This document shows positions 8,024 through 16,948 of a DNA stretch of 48,545 nt, piece by piece. The notes beneath the pieces were generated by a model. That model had not been told where the DNA came from, searched no databases, and was given only the letters and a program-made list of their open reading frames with translations. This DNA is from Gemmatimonadota bacterium (GTDB taxonomy: Bacteria > ARS69). The DNA lies in the NCBI GenBank assembly GCA_030747075.1, contig JASLLL010000019.1, positions 1 through 48,545 on the forward strand. The letters run 5' to 3'. Each line of letters starts with the position of its first letter. Position 1 is the stretch's first letter. The position numbers and the translations under genes are program-made.

Positions 8024-9529
8024 ATGGAATCGATCGCAGGATCCGCTGAATCGTCCGCCCTCCGCGCCCATGTCAGTTCCACCACCGACGATGTCTACGC
8101 CATCACGAACCTCCCCGAGGAAGTGATCGCGGTGGTCTTCGCCTATGTCAGCCGCAGTCCGAAAAGTTTTCGGGACAACCTGCTCGCCGTCACCGAGGAG
8201 AAGGCGGGGCGTTTTCATGAGAAGTGGGTTCTGGACTACGGCCACGGATCGGTGGCCGAGCACGCCGCCGTGCATCTTGGGGTGGAGCGGATTTCGCGAT
8301 ACGCCAGTGCCGTGCTGGAAGCGTCGCGCCTGGTCTCCGTCACGGAGTACTCGCAGCGATATCAGCGACCCTCGCGCGGGGACTATGTCACGCCCCCCGG
8401 GCTGGAGGAAACCGGGCTGGCCAATCGCTTCCACCGGCTCCAGCACGACACCTTCGACTGCTATGAGCGACTCTTCGACGGTCTTCACGCGCACCTTCTT
8501 CGCAACGGGACGCGCCACGAGGGCGAAAGCGACGCGGCCTTTTCACGCCGGATGGAAAAGCTGGCCTTCGAGGACGCCCGGTACGCGCTGACGCTGGCGG
8601 TCCACACGAATCTCGGGCTGACGGCGAACGCGCGGACGCTGGAACAGATGGTGTCACGCCTCTTGTCGGAGGACAGTCCCGAATCGCGTGCGCTGGGTGA
8701 GTCGATGCGCGACGCGGCACGCACCGTCGCCCCCACGCTGTTGAAGTACGCCATGCCGAACGAGGCCCGGAAAGCGGCCGCCGCGCTGTGTCAGGATTTC
8801 GCTGCGCGCCTGGACTCTCCGGATGTCCCCGGGACGGACCCCGTGGCCGAACTGGCCGCATACACCGGAGAGAACACGCCGGACCCGGAAGGCTGGGCGC
8901 TGGAGCGTGTGCTCGAAGCCGCGCTGACGCCCTCGTGGCGCGGGACGCTCGGGGATCTCGCGGACGCGCTGACCACCCTTCCCCGCCGTGAAGCGTTCTC
9001 CGCTTACCGGGAACTCCTCACCTCAACGGGGCCGCATGATTCCACGCCGCGCGCGCTGGAGGAAGTCTCCTACGCGTTCCGGATCACGCTGTCGGAAGCG
9101 GCGTGGCACCAGTTCTTGCGTCACCGGATGATGTCGCTTCACGCGGCCGCCCCGGATACCACCGTCGGCATCACCGTCCCTCCCGCCGTTCAGGACGCCG
9201 GGCTCACCGACACGCTGCGCGCCGCCATCGAACCGGCGGAAGTGCTGCACCGCGAACTACAGGACCGCGACCCGCGTCTCGCGCCGTACGCGGTCACGAA
9301 CGCCCATCACCGCCGCATTCGCGCGCGCCTGAACCTCCGGCAGTTCCACCACATCGCCAACCTGCGGCTGGACTCGTCCGCGCAGTGGGACATTCGGAAT
9401 GTGGTCGTGAGAATGCGCGACTCCATTGCGGAAGTGCACCCGCGTCTCTGCGTCCATGCCCGTGCCCGGAAGGACGAGGCGCGCCGCGAGATGGAACCGG
9501 CCGCTACCAGTCCGGATAGCGCGAGATAA
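8024..9529 (+). CDS. Double-length ThyX-like flavin-dependent thymidylate synthase homologue
   Basis: Canonical ThyX (about 220-250 residues) methylates dUMP to dTMP using FAD and folate. This 501-residue protein holds two ThyX-like halves. The first half has YGHGSVAEHA (72-81) followed by ASRLVSVTEYSQRY (100-113), which keeps the SxxEYSxRY part of the family signature but has Ala-Ser instead of the leading Arg-His. The second half has RHRMMS (366-371), which keeps Arg-His-Arg and Ser but continues LHAAAPD where S-x-R would be expected. Each half thus carries the piece the other lacks. Long ThyX-like forms are known in some bacteria; whether this one is an active synthase is unproven. A GGGGA ribosome site precedes the ATG. 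Its 3' end overlaps the convergent gene at 9504 by 26 nt. Confidence 0.85.
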   Translation: MESIAGSAESSALRAHVSSTTDDVYAITNLPEEVIAVVFAYVSRSPKSFRDNLLAVTEEKAGRFHEKWVLDYGHGSVAEHAAVHLGVERISRYASAVLEASRLVSVTEYSQRYQRPSRGDYVTPPGLEETGLANRFHRLQHDTFDCYERLFDGLHAHLLRNGTRHEGESDAAFSRRMEKLAFEDARYALTLAVHTNLGLTANARTLEQMVSRLLSEDSPESRALGESMRDAARTVAPTLLKYAMPNEARKAAAALCQDFAARLDSPDVPGTDPVAELAAYTGENTPDPEGWALERVLEAALTPSWRGTLGDLADALTTLPRREAFSAYRELLTSTGPHDSTPRALEEVSYAFRITLSEAAWHQFLRHRMMSLHAAAPDTTVGITVPPAVQDAGLTDTLRAAIEPAEVLHRELQDRDPRLAPYAVTNAHHRRIRARLNLRQFHHIANLRLDSSAQWDIRNVVVRMRDSIAEVHPRLCVHARARKDEARREMEPAATSPDSAR

Positions 9530-10538
9530 TCGCGGCGGGGATGTCGCCTTCCCCGTCCCAGTTCGCAAACCGCATGGGGCCGGTGAACTCCAGCCAGTCG
9601 TAGGCGCGTTCGCGCAGATCATTCACGGCAGCCCGTGTCAACAGCGGGTCGGGGAAGTCGAACCTGCGGAGATCTCCGAAGCCGATGTCGGGGAGAAACC
9701 ACGGAAGCTTCACTTTCAGTTCGGGGAAGTACATGGCCGAGCCGATGAGTCGACGGCCCTCCGGCGGCGGATCGATTCCGTTGGCAACGGAACTCCAGAT
9801 CACCATGGCCGATGCCGTGTGAAGCCCGAACTTGCGGACATACTGCCCCCGGATGTCCTCCACCACTGACACCAGAACCGGGATGCCGTCCTCCATCACC
9901 TCGAACTGAAGGATGGAGCCGCCCGACACCTCTTCGTACACCACCACGACCTTCTCGTGCGAGAAGGTGTGCATCTCCACCATGGCCGCGCGAACATCGC
10001 GGCCATCGAGAAGAACATCCTCCGTCCAGCCACCCATGCGAAGTCCGCCGATGGTGATCTCCCGCACTTCGGGTCTGGAAAGATCGAATCGGAAGAGAAA
10101 CGCGCCGGCCCCGGTCCGCGCTTCCTTCAGATTGAGAACGGGATAAGTGCCCGGGTTGCGGAACCGCGCGGAGAAGGCTTCGTGGAGATCGGCTTCGGAA
10201 GTGGTGTAGATGGCATCGGACTGGAGCGCCATCGCGCAGACCAGTGAGAAGGTCGACTCCGCATTGTAGAGGAGCGCGGCCAGCGCGTTCTTCCTCGACT
10301 TGCGGTGCCCCGGGGTTCCGTACCTTCCGCTCTGGTACGCTTCTTCGATCCGCCCCGCAAGGACCATGTTCCGATCCGAGATCCCGCTCCCGATCGAATC
10401 AATCGCCGCCGCGCCGAGATGCACGACCGGCAGGCCGTCGGGATTCGCCACGAGGTCATAAGGCGGCTCTCCCGCATCCGCGGGGAGTTGCATAGCCAGC
10501 GCGATCACGCATGCCCACTCGATGCGTCTCACCTTCAT
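9504..10538 (-). CDS. Secreted protein of unknown family, last gene of the TRAP operon
   Basis: A 344-residue protein starting MKVRRIEWACVIALAMQLPADA, a plausible Sec signal peptide cleaved near residue 22, so it should act outside the cytoplasmic membrane. No further membrane segment or known domain was recognised; the body alternates charged strands and turns and looks globular. A strong GAGGAGG ribosome site precedes the ATG at 10538, and this start overlaps the DctM stop codon as ATGA (10538-10535). The tight coupling implies expression in fixed ratio with the transporter. A role as a periplasmic or outer-membrane partner is inference only. Its 3' end overlaps the convergent ThyX-like gene. 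Confidence 0.85.
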   Translation of the reverse strand: MKVRRIEWACVIALAMQLPADAGEPPYDLVANPDGLPVVHLGAAAIDSIGSGISDRNMVLAGRIEEAYQSGRYGTPGHRKSRKNALAALLYNAESTFSLVCAMALQSDAIYTTSEADLHEAFSARFRNPGTYPVLNLKEARTGAGAFLFRFDLSRPEVREITIGGLRMGGWTEDVLLDGRDVRAAMVEMHTFSHEKVVVVYEEVSGGSILQFEVMEDGIPVLVSVVEDIRGQYVRKFGLHTASAMVIWSSVANGIDPPPEGRRLIGSAMYFPELKVKLPWFLPDIGFGDLRRFDFPDPLLTRAAVNDLRERAYDWLEFTGPMRFANWDGEGDIPAAIISRYPDW

Positions 10539-11812
10539 CCGCCTCCTCGAATCACGCTCAGAAGGAACAGGCTCAACTGAGGAACATAGGTGATCAGCGC
10601 CAGAGCGATCAACAGGATCCCGAGGAAGGGCAGGCTGGCGCGGTAGAGTTCCACGACGGACCTCCCGAAGCGATACGACGCGATGAAGAGGTTGAGTCCG
10701 ATCGGCGGTGTGGAGTATCCGATCTCGAGGTTCGCCAGGAAGATGATCCCCAGATGCACAAGACTCACGCCATAGCCCTCCGCGACCGGAACGATGAGCG
10801 GCACGACGACGATGAGCGCGGAGAAGATGTCCATCAGGCTTCCGACGATCAGCAGGAAGAGATTGAGCGCGAGAAGGAACATGATGCGTGAGGTGAATGC
10901 GCCCTGCATCCACTCCAGAAGCCGCATGGGAACCTCGGCGTCGATCAGGTAGTTCGTCAGCCCGAAGGCCGCGGCCAGGATTGCGAGGATCCCGGCGACC
11001 AGCACCATGCTCTCGCCGGCCAGCGCGGGGAGGCGGCGCAGGGGGACATCGCGGTAGATGCCCGCCTCGACAACGATCGCATAGGCAGCGGTGAGGGTGG
11101 CGGCTTCGGTGACGGTGACGCGACCGGAGTAGATCCCGCCGAGCACCACAAACGGGAGCGGAATCTCCCACGCGGCTTCACGGAGAGCGCGGAGGGCGCG
11201 ATCCCATCGGAAGGGGCTTCGCGTGACCTGTGCAACGCCCGCGCGGCGTGCGCCGTGGATCGCCAGCAGCGCGACAAGGAGCAACCCCGGCACCACTCCG
11301 GCGATGAACAGGTCATCGACCGCGACTCCCGCCACATACGCGTAGATGATCATCGGAAGGCTGGGAGGGAACAGGAGCCCCAGAGACCCCGAGGTCGTGA
11401 GCAGCCCGAGGGAGTAACGCTCCGGATAGCCGGACCTTGCCAGCGCCGGAAGAAGCAGCCCGCCGACCGCCACGATGGTGACTCCGCTGGCTCCCGTGAA
11501 CGCGGTGAAGAGAGCGCAGGTCAGGAGAGCGACCACGGCCATGCCGCCGGGAAGCCAGCCCAGCCACTCCCGCGACAGCGCGACGAGCCGCCCGGACGCG
11601 CCTCCTTCGGCAAAGACCGCTCCCGCGAAGGTGAAGACGGGGATCGCGACGAGAAGCGGAGACCCCGCAAGCCGGAGCATCTCGATGACGACCGAGGAGA
11701 GTCCCACATCGATGGCGGTGAACGAGACCATCGCGATTCCGGACAGCACCAGAAAGAGCGGGAGTCCCAGCACCCCGGCGAGGAGAAGAAGCGCGACGAG
11801 AAGCCCGGTCAC
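10535..11812 (-). CDS. dctM: TRAP transporter large permease subunit, DctM family
   Basis: The 425-residue inner-membrane protein is the large, ion-coupled subunit of a tripartite ATP-independent periplasmic transporter. It is almost entirely hydrophobic with about 11-12 membrane helices and shows the conserved segments LFTAFTGASGVTIVAVGG and LGLLFPPSLPMIIYAYV in the first half and LEIGYSTPPIGLNLFIAS near the end, typical of DctM. Length matches the family. Its start overlaps the DctQ stop by four bases (11809-11812), and its stop overlaps the next gene. The solute cannot be deduced from the permease. Confidence 0.95.
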   Translation of the reverse strand: MTGLLVALLLLAGVLGLPLFLVLSGIAMVSFTAIDVGLSSVVIEMLRLAGSPLLVAIPVFTFAGAVFAEGGASGRLVALSREWLGWLPGGMAVVALLTCALFTAFTGASGVTIVAVGGLLLPALARSGYPERYSLGLLTTSGSLGLLFPPSLPMIIYAYVAGVAVDDLFIAGVVPGLLLVALLAIHGARRAGVAQVTRSPFRWDRALRALREAAWEIPLPFVVLGGIYSGRVTVTEAATLTAAYAIVVEAGIYRDVPLRRLPALAGESMVLVAGILAILAAAFGLTNYLIDAEVPMRLLEWMQGAFTSRIMFLLALNLFLLIVGSLMDIFSALIVVVPLIVPVAEGYGVSLVHLGIIFLANLEIGYSTPPIGLNLFIASYRFGRSVVELYRASLPFLGILLIALALITYVPQLSLFLLSVIRGGG

Positions 11813-12459
11813 GAGCCCGCCTCCGCGTTCGCCTTCTCTCCCACCGATGGTGCCGTCGACGCTTCACCCGCCATCTCCTGAAACGCGAGGAAGAGGAACC
11901 GAAGCGCAAGCGGAAGGAAGGCCGCCGGGAAGAGCGCCACGACGACCCACGACGGAATGTCCAGGAAGAGGAGTTCGCTGAACAGGAGTTCATCGCCGAG
12001 GAGCGAGAGCGATGCGTGCGTGAGCGCGAGCGAGATCCACCCCGCGAGAAGCGCAATCCCCGTGCCGACTCCCCGGGCCGCGCGCGCGGAGAGGAGCCGG
12101 GTGGCGGCGTCGATCCGGATGTGACGCTTGCCTGCAACCGCGCGCACCATGCCGGAGAGCGCCATCAGAAGCAGAAGATGCCGCGTCAGCGGGTCGATCC
12201 AGAGAAACCCCGTCCCCAGAAGATTCCGCAGGACAATCTGAAGCGCGGAGAGCCCCAGGATGGCGAAGAGGGAACCCACGATCAGCCCCAGGAGCACATG
12301 ATCGAGAAGTCGGCAGAGCACGGTGAACGGGCGGCCATGACGGACGAGAAACGCGAGGCCCGCCACGAGGAGCAGAACGGGGAACCCGCCGAGCAGGAAG
12401 GGCCCAATCTCGGGAAGATGGGACACCGCTTGCGCCAGAGCTTCCGCTGTGCCGCCCAC
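11809..12459 (-). CDS. dctQ: TRAP transporter small permease subunit, DctQ family
   Basis: The 216-residue membrane protein is the small subunit that pairs with DctM. It has about four core helices plus an additional hydrophobic segment near residues 20-38, with DctQ-like sequence around FLWIDPLTRHLLLLMALSG and GKRHIRIDA (about 85-115). The start is a GTG at 12459 sharing one base with the dctP stop (TAGTG), preceded by GGAAGAG inside dctP. The N-terminus is slightly longer than typical DctQ. Small subunits diverge quickly, so identity rests on topology, the HIRID motif and the position between dctP and dctM. Confidence 0.9.
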   Translation of the reverse strand: MGGTAEALAQAVSHLPEIGPFLLGGFPVLLLVAGLAFLVRHGRPFTVLCRLLDHVLLGLIVGSLFAILGLSALQIVLRNLLGTGFLWIDPLTRHLLLLMALSGMVRAVAGKRHIRIDAATRLLSARAARGVGTGIALLAGWISLALTHASLSLLGDELLFSELLFLDIPSWVVVALFPAAFLPLALRFLFLAFQEMAGEASTAPSVGEKANAEAGS

Positions 12460-13484
12460 TACTCTTCCGGCGCCGATGCGGCTTCGCGGTGAGCGAGAAT
12501 CCGGGCGCGCACGCGTCCTAGAAGCTCCGCCGGGAAGAGGGAGGCGGTCCCGAGGTCGGCCGACCGGGCCCCGATGGCGAGGAACTCTTCCACGGCGTCT
12601 TCGTCCGCCTGGACCACGGTGATCCCCGCGGCACGGATGTCCTCGACCGCGCGACGGTTCTCGTCACGGGACGCGCTCTTCAGGCGAGTGAAAATGTCCG
12701 AGGCAATCCCTCGAATCTTCTCACGCGACTCCGCACTGATCTTCTCGAACTGTTTGCGCGTCACCACCACGGCGCCGATGGCGTGGCTGATCGGCGTGGC
12801 ACTCATGGCCCCGACCCGCGTATGCCACTGCAGCACGACACACGCATACGGCGAGCAGTAGACGCCATCGATCAGACCCGTCTGGAGACTCGTGTAGACA
12901 TCCGTGATCGGCAACGGCACCGGAGTGATCCCCGCCTCCCGGAAGAAAAGCTCGGGCAGCGGATCCCCCTCCCAGAGCCACATGCGCACATCGCGGAAGT
13001 CCGCGAGCCGCCGGACCGGTTCCCGGGTGAAGACATGGACGAAGCCCACCTCGGCCCACCCGAGAAGAACATAACCACGGCTCTCCACCAGGGCGGAGAA
13101 CTCCTCGTCGAACGCGTCGTGCACGGCGTCCAGTTCCCCTTCGTCGGTGAAGAGGAACGGCGCTTCCAGCACGCGAAGCTCCGGCGCGATGACCCCCAGT
13201 CCGTTCCCGGTGAAGCCCCCGCCATGAAGCTGCCCGCTGCGCATCTTCCGCAGGACGAGCTTCTCGTCTCCCTGCACGCCGCCGGGGTAGAACCGGAATC
13301 CGGCCTCTTCGCCCGTGTCCTCGCGGACGCGGTCGTCGAGTTCGTGCATGAGGTTCATCCAGGTGGAACCCTCCGGCGCGAGCGTCGCGATCTTCATCGT
13401 GACGCGCGGCTTCGCGCTCGCGGGGCGCGGGGTTGCAAGAAGGCCCAGCGCGGCCAGAGTCATCAGCATGGTGCGGAGCCGCAA
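12459..13484 (-). CDS. dctP: TRAP transporter solute-binding protein, DctP family (TatP-like)
   Basis: A 341-residue periplasmic solute receptor. Residues 1-24 are a Sec signal peptide ending PASA. The mature part starts VTMKIATLAPEGSTWMNLM, as in DctP proteins, and the ligand-contact region DVRMWLWEGDPLP (about 165-177) keeps the conserved Arg used to bind a carboxylate in many TRAP receptors. The start is TTG at 13484, chosen because GGGAGGT lies six bases upstream and no better start exists. The next upstream gene encodes a TatT-like protein 12 nt away, so this receptor probably belongs to the class described in Treponema as TatP. The ligand is unknown; hydrophobic organic acids are possible by analogy. 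Confidence 0.94.
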   Translation of the reverse strand: MRLRTMLMTLAALGLLATPRPASAKPRVTMKIATLAPEGSTWMNLMHELDDRVREDTGEEAGFRFYPGGVQGDEKLVLRKMRSGQLHGGGFTGNGLGVIAPELRVLEAPFLFTDEGELDAVHDAFDEEFSALVESRGYVLLGWAEVGFVHVFTREPVRRLADFRDVRMWLWEGDPLPELFFREAGITPVPLPITDVYTSLQTGLIDGVYCSPYACVVLQWHTRVGAMSATPISHAIGAVVVTRKQFEKISAESREKIRGIASDIFTRLKSASRDENRRAVEDIRAAGITVVQADEDAVEEFLAIGARSADLGTASLFPAELLGRVRARILAHREAASAPEE

Positions 13485-13496
13485 GCGGGCACCTCC

Positions 13497-14372
13497 CTAG
13501 TCGAAGATCTCGTCGGCAAGAGGGAGAAGGCGCGCGGCCTTTTCCCGGGCAACCGCATTCATCAGTTCCGCATCCGGAAGCTGCCCCGCGGGCGCATCCA
13601 GCACTTCGCGCAGGGACGACCGGTAGAGATCCCCGTCGAAGACCTGCATGCAGTAGGTTCGCGCATAGAACACCTGCGCCATGAGAAGGGTCCGGTCGCT
13701 TGCGGCGAATGCGAGTTCAAACTCCGCGAGCGAGGCTGCGGAATCTCCGCCGAGCATGGCGGGGCGCGCGCCGTGGAGGGAGCCCAGGAGAATGTGGGGC
13801 ATCCCCCAGAACGCGTCGCCGTCGAGTTCGACCAGTCGCGTGACAAGCGGAAGCACCCGCGCAAGGTCGGCGGCGGCTCGCGGATCCGCCAGATTCAGCT
13901 GGATCCACGAACTCCAGTTGGCCGCGATCCACAGGAGCGCGGGGGCGTCCCCGGGATCGCAGGCGGCCAGCGCCTCCCGCAGCGACGGAAAGTCGCCGGA
14001 CCGGATCGCCTGCTCACGATCCGGATCTCCGAACGCGCGCCACCCGAGTTCGATTCCCTGCCGGTAGAGAGTGGAGGCGCGGGCCGGGTCCTCGTCCTCG
14101 ACGAATGCGTACGCATACGAAAAGGAGAGCATGGAAGCCAGTCGCGCCACTTCGCTCTGCTCGGGGTGGGATTCCAGAAGCCCTTGCAGAAGGAGAATGC
14201 TGGTGGGCAGGGCCTCGCGAACCAGCTGGGGATCCTGAGAGCGAAGCGCGGCCGTGGTGGTGTCGCGAAGGACGGGCGCCATGAGATCCACGGTGAGGCG
14301 CGTGGTGCTGCAACCCGTGACCGAAACCGCGACCCACGCGAGCGCGGCGATGGCCGCACGCTGCTTCTTCAA
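13497..14372 (-). CDS. TRAP-associated TPR lipoprotein, TatT family
   Basis: A 291-residue helical lipoprotein. The start is TTG at 14372 with a G7AG ribosome site six bases upstream; it gives a clean lipoprotein signal LKKQRAAIAALAWVAVSVTGC ending in the lipidated Cys (residue 21). Starting at 14435 instead would put an unnatural polar leader before the signal. The mature protein is made of helix pairs of the TPR type (for example LLLQGLLESHP, LYRQGIELGWRAFGD, FAASDRTLLMAQVFYARTYCMQVFDGDL). This is the layout of TatT (Tp0956), the trimeric partner of the TatP receptor. It is the first gene of a five-gene operon, just before dctP, which supports the assignment. Confidence 0.88.
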   Translation of the reverse strand: MKKQRAAIAALAWVAVSVTGCSTTRLTVDLMAPVLRDTTTAALRSQDPQLVREALPTSILLLQGLLESHPEQSEVARLASMLSFSYAYAFVEDEDPARASTLYRQGIELGWRAFGDPDREQAIRSGDFPSLREALAACDPGDAPALLWIAANWSSWIQLNLADPRAAADLARVLPLVTRLVELDGDAFWGMPHILLGSLHGARPAMLGGDSAASLAEFELAFAASDRTLLMAQVFYARTYCMQVFDGDLYRSSLREVLDAPAGQLPDAELMNAVAREKAARLLPLADEIFD

Positions 14373-14470
14373 GACCGACTCCCCCCCCGCATTCGCGATT
14401 GCCGGAGTATCCGAACGGCCCGGCGGAACCGTCAAGCGGCGATCCGGCCCGGGGGAGGGCGAAAAGGGGT

Positions 14471-15904
14471 TCAGCGCACGCGCAGAACGGTCCGGGCCTC
14501 GCGGGTCCCGCCGGCTTCGATCCGCACGAGGTAGAGACCGGAAGCCGCACTCCGCCCCGATGGGTCCCTTCCATCCCAGTGAACAGTGGTCACTCCGGCG
14601 GGAAGGGTGCCGTTCACGAGACGCGCTACACGACGGCCGCTGACCGTGAGAATGTCCACGACGGCGACCGACGGGGCCGACAGATGCACGGGAATCGCGG
14701 TGGACCCGCGAAAAGGGTTCGGCCGCGCGGGAAGCAGAAGGACGGGGCCGGATGCGTTCGTTCCGGGCGGCGGGACGGCCGTCGCGCCGGTGAGAAGAGG
14801 TTTCAGGCCCATGAATCCCAGGTACGCGGTGACCCAGGCCTGATCGGACGAGTCGGGATCCGACGGCTGTCCCTGGATCCCGCCGTCGAGGTCGGTGGCG
14901 TCAAACGCGAGAAGGTAGTCCGTCAGACTCCGGTGGTTCATTCCGTGGGCGGGATCTCCGGTCGACTCCTCCAGGCGTTTCCACCCGAACGCGTACCAGC
15001 CCTGCCAGGCGTTCTCCCACGAACCCGGGTCCGCGAAGGTGTCCATGAACCCGGCGTTCGACGCCACCCAGGCCGCCTCTTCAGCGGGATACTCGTCGAA
15101 GTACGACTCGAGGAGCCCCCACATCACGGCGCCCCCGGACATGGCCCATTCCTCGCGCCCGAGAATGCCGGGGTCCGCGTCGACCCAGTTCTTCGCGCGC
15201 CGACCGCGCTTCCATCCGTTGGCCATCCAGAGTGAGTCGGACGCGGCCACCCCGTAGGCGCGCAGGTTCCCCGCACCCCAGGAGAGCACGGCCGGGTTCA
15301 CGCGGTCGTGCATGTTCCCGGAACCGGTCACGCTCAGCGTGTTCGCCGACAGGTAGTTGGCGCAGCTGTCCACATACGCCTTGTGGGTGGTGTCCGCGAA
15401 GACGCGGGTGAACTCCATTCCCGCGCGGAGCGCCCAGCCGCAGTTGTAGTAGCGGTAGTAACCGTTCGCCGGAAGGGAGCTTCCCTCTTCCGAGTAGGCG
15501 GGGTGCCCGAGGACATAGGTCCATGACGCGTCGAGGTGCGGGAGGATGGACGCGTCTCCCGTCCGGTCGAAGTAGTGCGAGAACATCCAGATGGACTCGG
15601 AGGTGTTGTCGGTCTGGATGATGTGCAGGAGCGTCTCCCCTTCGCGGATCCCGCCGTACTCGGGGTCCAGGGGATCGGAGACCTGCATCGACGCGATGAA
15701 CCAGACCGCGCGCGCGAAGGCATCGTCGTAGGAGGACGCGCGCGTCCCGGCGGGGGGCCGTGCGTCGGGGCGTTCCCCGGCGGGGAGACGGACCGCGCGC
15801 GCCACCGCGGCGTCGGTCTCCGTCCAGTAGGGCGTGGCCCACGCCCGGGCAGGCAGCAGGAGGGCGGGAAGGAGAAGGGCGGGAAGGAGGCGGCGCGTCA
15901 GCAT
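14471..15904 (-). CDS. Secreted protein with FlgD-like C-terminal domain; main domain not recognised
   Basis: The 477-residue protein has a Leu-rich Sec signal (MLTRRLLPALLLPALLLPARAWA) at residues 1-23. Residues 25-385 are rich in Trp, Tyr and short helices (for example GYYRYYNCGWALRAGMEF, GWYAFGWKRLEES) and resemble helical-toroid enzymes acting on glycans, but no catalytic signature was identified. Residues about 390-477 form a FlgD-like beta-sandwich: LPARPNPFRGSTAIPVHL, then SGLYLVRIEAGG, ending VLRVR. That terminal domain is shared with two other proteins here and is probably a sorting or anchoring module. The ATG at 15904 has GGGAG eight bases upstream. It ends 98 nt before the TRAP operon start. 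Confidence 0.82.
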   Translation of the reverse strand: MLTRRLLPALLLPALLLPARAWATPYWTETDAAVARAVRLPAGERPDARPPAGTRASSYDDAFARAVWFIASMQVSDPLDPEYGGIREGETLLHIIQTDNTSESIWMFSHYFDRTGDASILPHLDASWTYVLGHPAYSEEGSSLPANGYYRYYNCGWALRAGMEFTRVFADTTHKAYVDSCANYLSANTLSVTGSGNMHDRVNPAVLSWGAGNLRAYGVAASDSLWMANGWKRGRRAKNWVDADPGILGREEWAMSGGAVMWGLLESYFDEYPAEEAAWVASNAGFMDTFADPGSWENAWQGWYAFGWKRLEESTGDPAHGMNHRSLTDYLLAFDATDLDGGIQGQPSDPDSSDQAWVTAYLGFMGLKPLLTGATAVPPPGTNASGPVLLLPARPNPFRGSTAIPVHLSAPSVAVVDILTVSGRRVARLVNGTLPAGVTTVHWDGRDPSGRSAASGLYLVRIEAGGTREARTVLRVR

Positions 15905-16948
15905 GGCGAACTCCCGGTGGGGGTGCGACTGGGGCAGAACGAGATCATACCATGCGCGAGGCGTGGGGTTCACGCGCTGCGGGCGGGCGCGGCATACCGC
16001 GCCCCCGTTGAAACAGACCGGTGCTCACCCGGCACGCCGGGACCGCTGGCGGCTGGCTGCGCCGCCGCCCGTGCGCTCGGAACCGACGGTACCAGCCGGG
16101 TCTGTCCGTTGCTTGCAGGGGCAGGAGCGCGAGGAGGGAAGTTTGGCGTCCCCAACGGGCGTTACTTCGAACTCTCTTGGGTTGCTTCCAGACGTCGGCG
16201 GGCTGCGAGAAACGCTTCTGCTGGCCGCGTAGGGGGCGAGTTCGGCGAGCGGGACCCAAGCGGGATGAAGTTCGAACTCCGGACCCCAACGGGCGTTGGT
16301 TCGAACTCTGCTCGGAGGGGCGACCCCAACGGGATTCGAACTCTGCCCTACTCCTTATAGAAGCTGCCTTCACGCGGCCCTCAGTCGTCCAATGACCGCT
16401 GATCCGTCGGGCTACCATGATGACAAGAAGTCGGAATTGGGTGAAGCCAATCATCTCTCCAGTCTATCAGGCGCTCCGCAAGTCGTTCGGGCACAGCTCG
16501 ATCGAGTTTTCGGACACTACGCGATTCAACACTCGGCGAACTTCGATTTGACAATGCTCAGCCGAAAGTTGGCCACCGAACGCAGGCAAAGCGACGTTTC
16601 CGGAAGAGACTAGCGGTCGTTCGAGCTCTTTGACCCTACGGGCACTCGGTCAAGTCCTGACCTAAAGGCCAGGAATGGCCATCCAAGCCCGCGACTACCT
16701 GAGCGCAGCCTGCCCACCGCCGCCCGGCCGGTTCCAGGGGGACGAGGAGCTGAGGTTGTCCAGATGCCGAAAGTCGGTGGTCTACGTCACCACTACGAGC
16801 CGCGAGCGGTGTGACATTGGGTTCTCCGAAGGGACAAGGCGATGCGCTCGCCGGCTCGTGATCCGCCTGACGTTCGGGAGCCGTCGGGATCCTGCCCGCG
16901 AGCCGAGGACGCTCCCGCATTCCCTGCGCGCCGTGCGCGTGGCTCCCC
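15905..16948. other. Gene-poor kilobase
   Basis: No convincing gene. Open frames here lack ribosome sites and recognisable domains. The stretch around 16391-16613 is less GC-rich than its surroundings and holds a 73-codon plus-strand frame starting MTADPSGYHDDKKSE, which I regard as unproven. Short hairpins occur at 16648-16662 and 16667-16680. The notable content is the tRNA-like repeat cluster at 16144-16343. Confidence 0.6.
16144..16343 (-). repeat. Cluster of degenerate tRNA-Glu 3'-end repeats
   Basis: The 16 bases at 16144-16159 are identical to the 3' end of tRNA-Glu including its CCA (18806-18821). CCCCAACGGG recurs at 16284-16293 and 16324-16333, and TTCGAACTC occurs at 16166, 16271, 16300 and 16335. 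The last copy (16324-16341) shares 18 consecutive bases with the T-arm end of tRNA-Glu (18812-18829). None can fold into a whole tRNA. They look like leftover attachment-site or tRNA fragments. Confidence 0.7.

Noticed and set aside
12783-14534. Plus-strand open frame of over 580 codons
   Set aside because: Antisense to dctP and the TatT gene; His/Arg-rich shadow sequence.
16391-16613. 73-codon plus-strand frame MTADPSGYHDDKKSE...
   Set aside because: Less GC-rich than the neighbours and possibly foreign, but there is no ribosome site and no family match; kept only as part of the gene-poor region.
16648-16680. Two small adjacent hairpins (GGTCA/TGACC and GGCCA/TGGCC)
   Set aside because: Five-base stems without a T-run or neighbouring gene end; likely chance.
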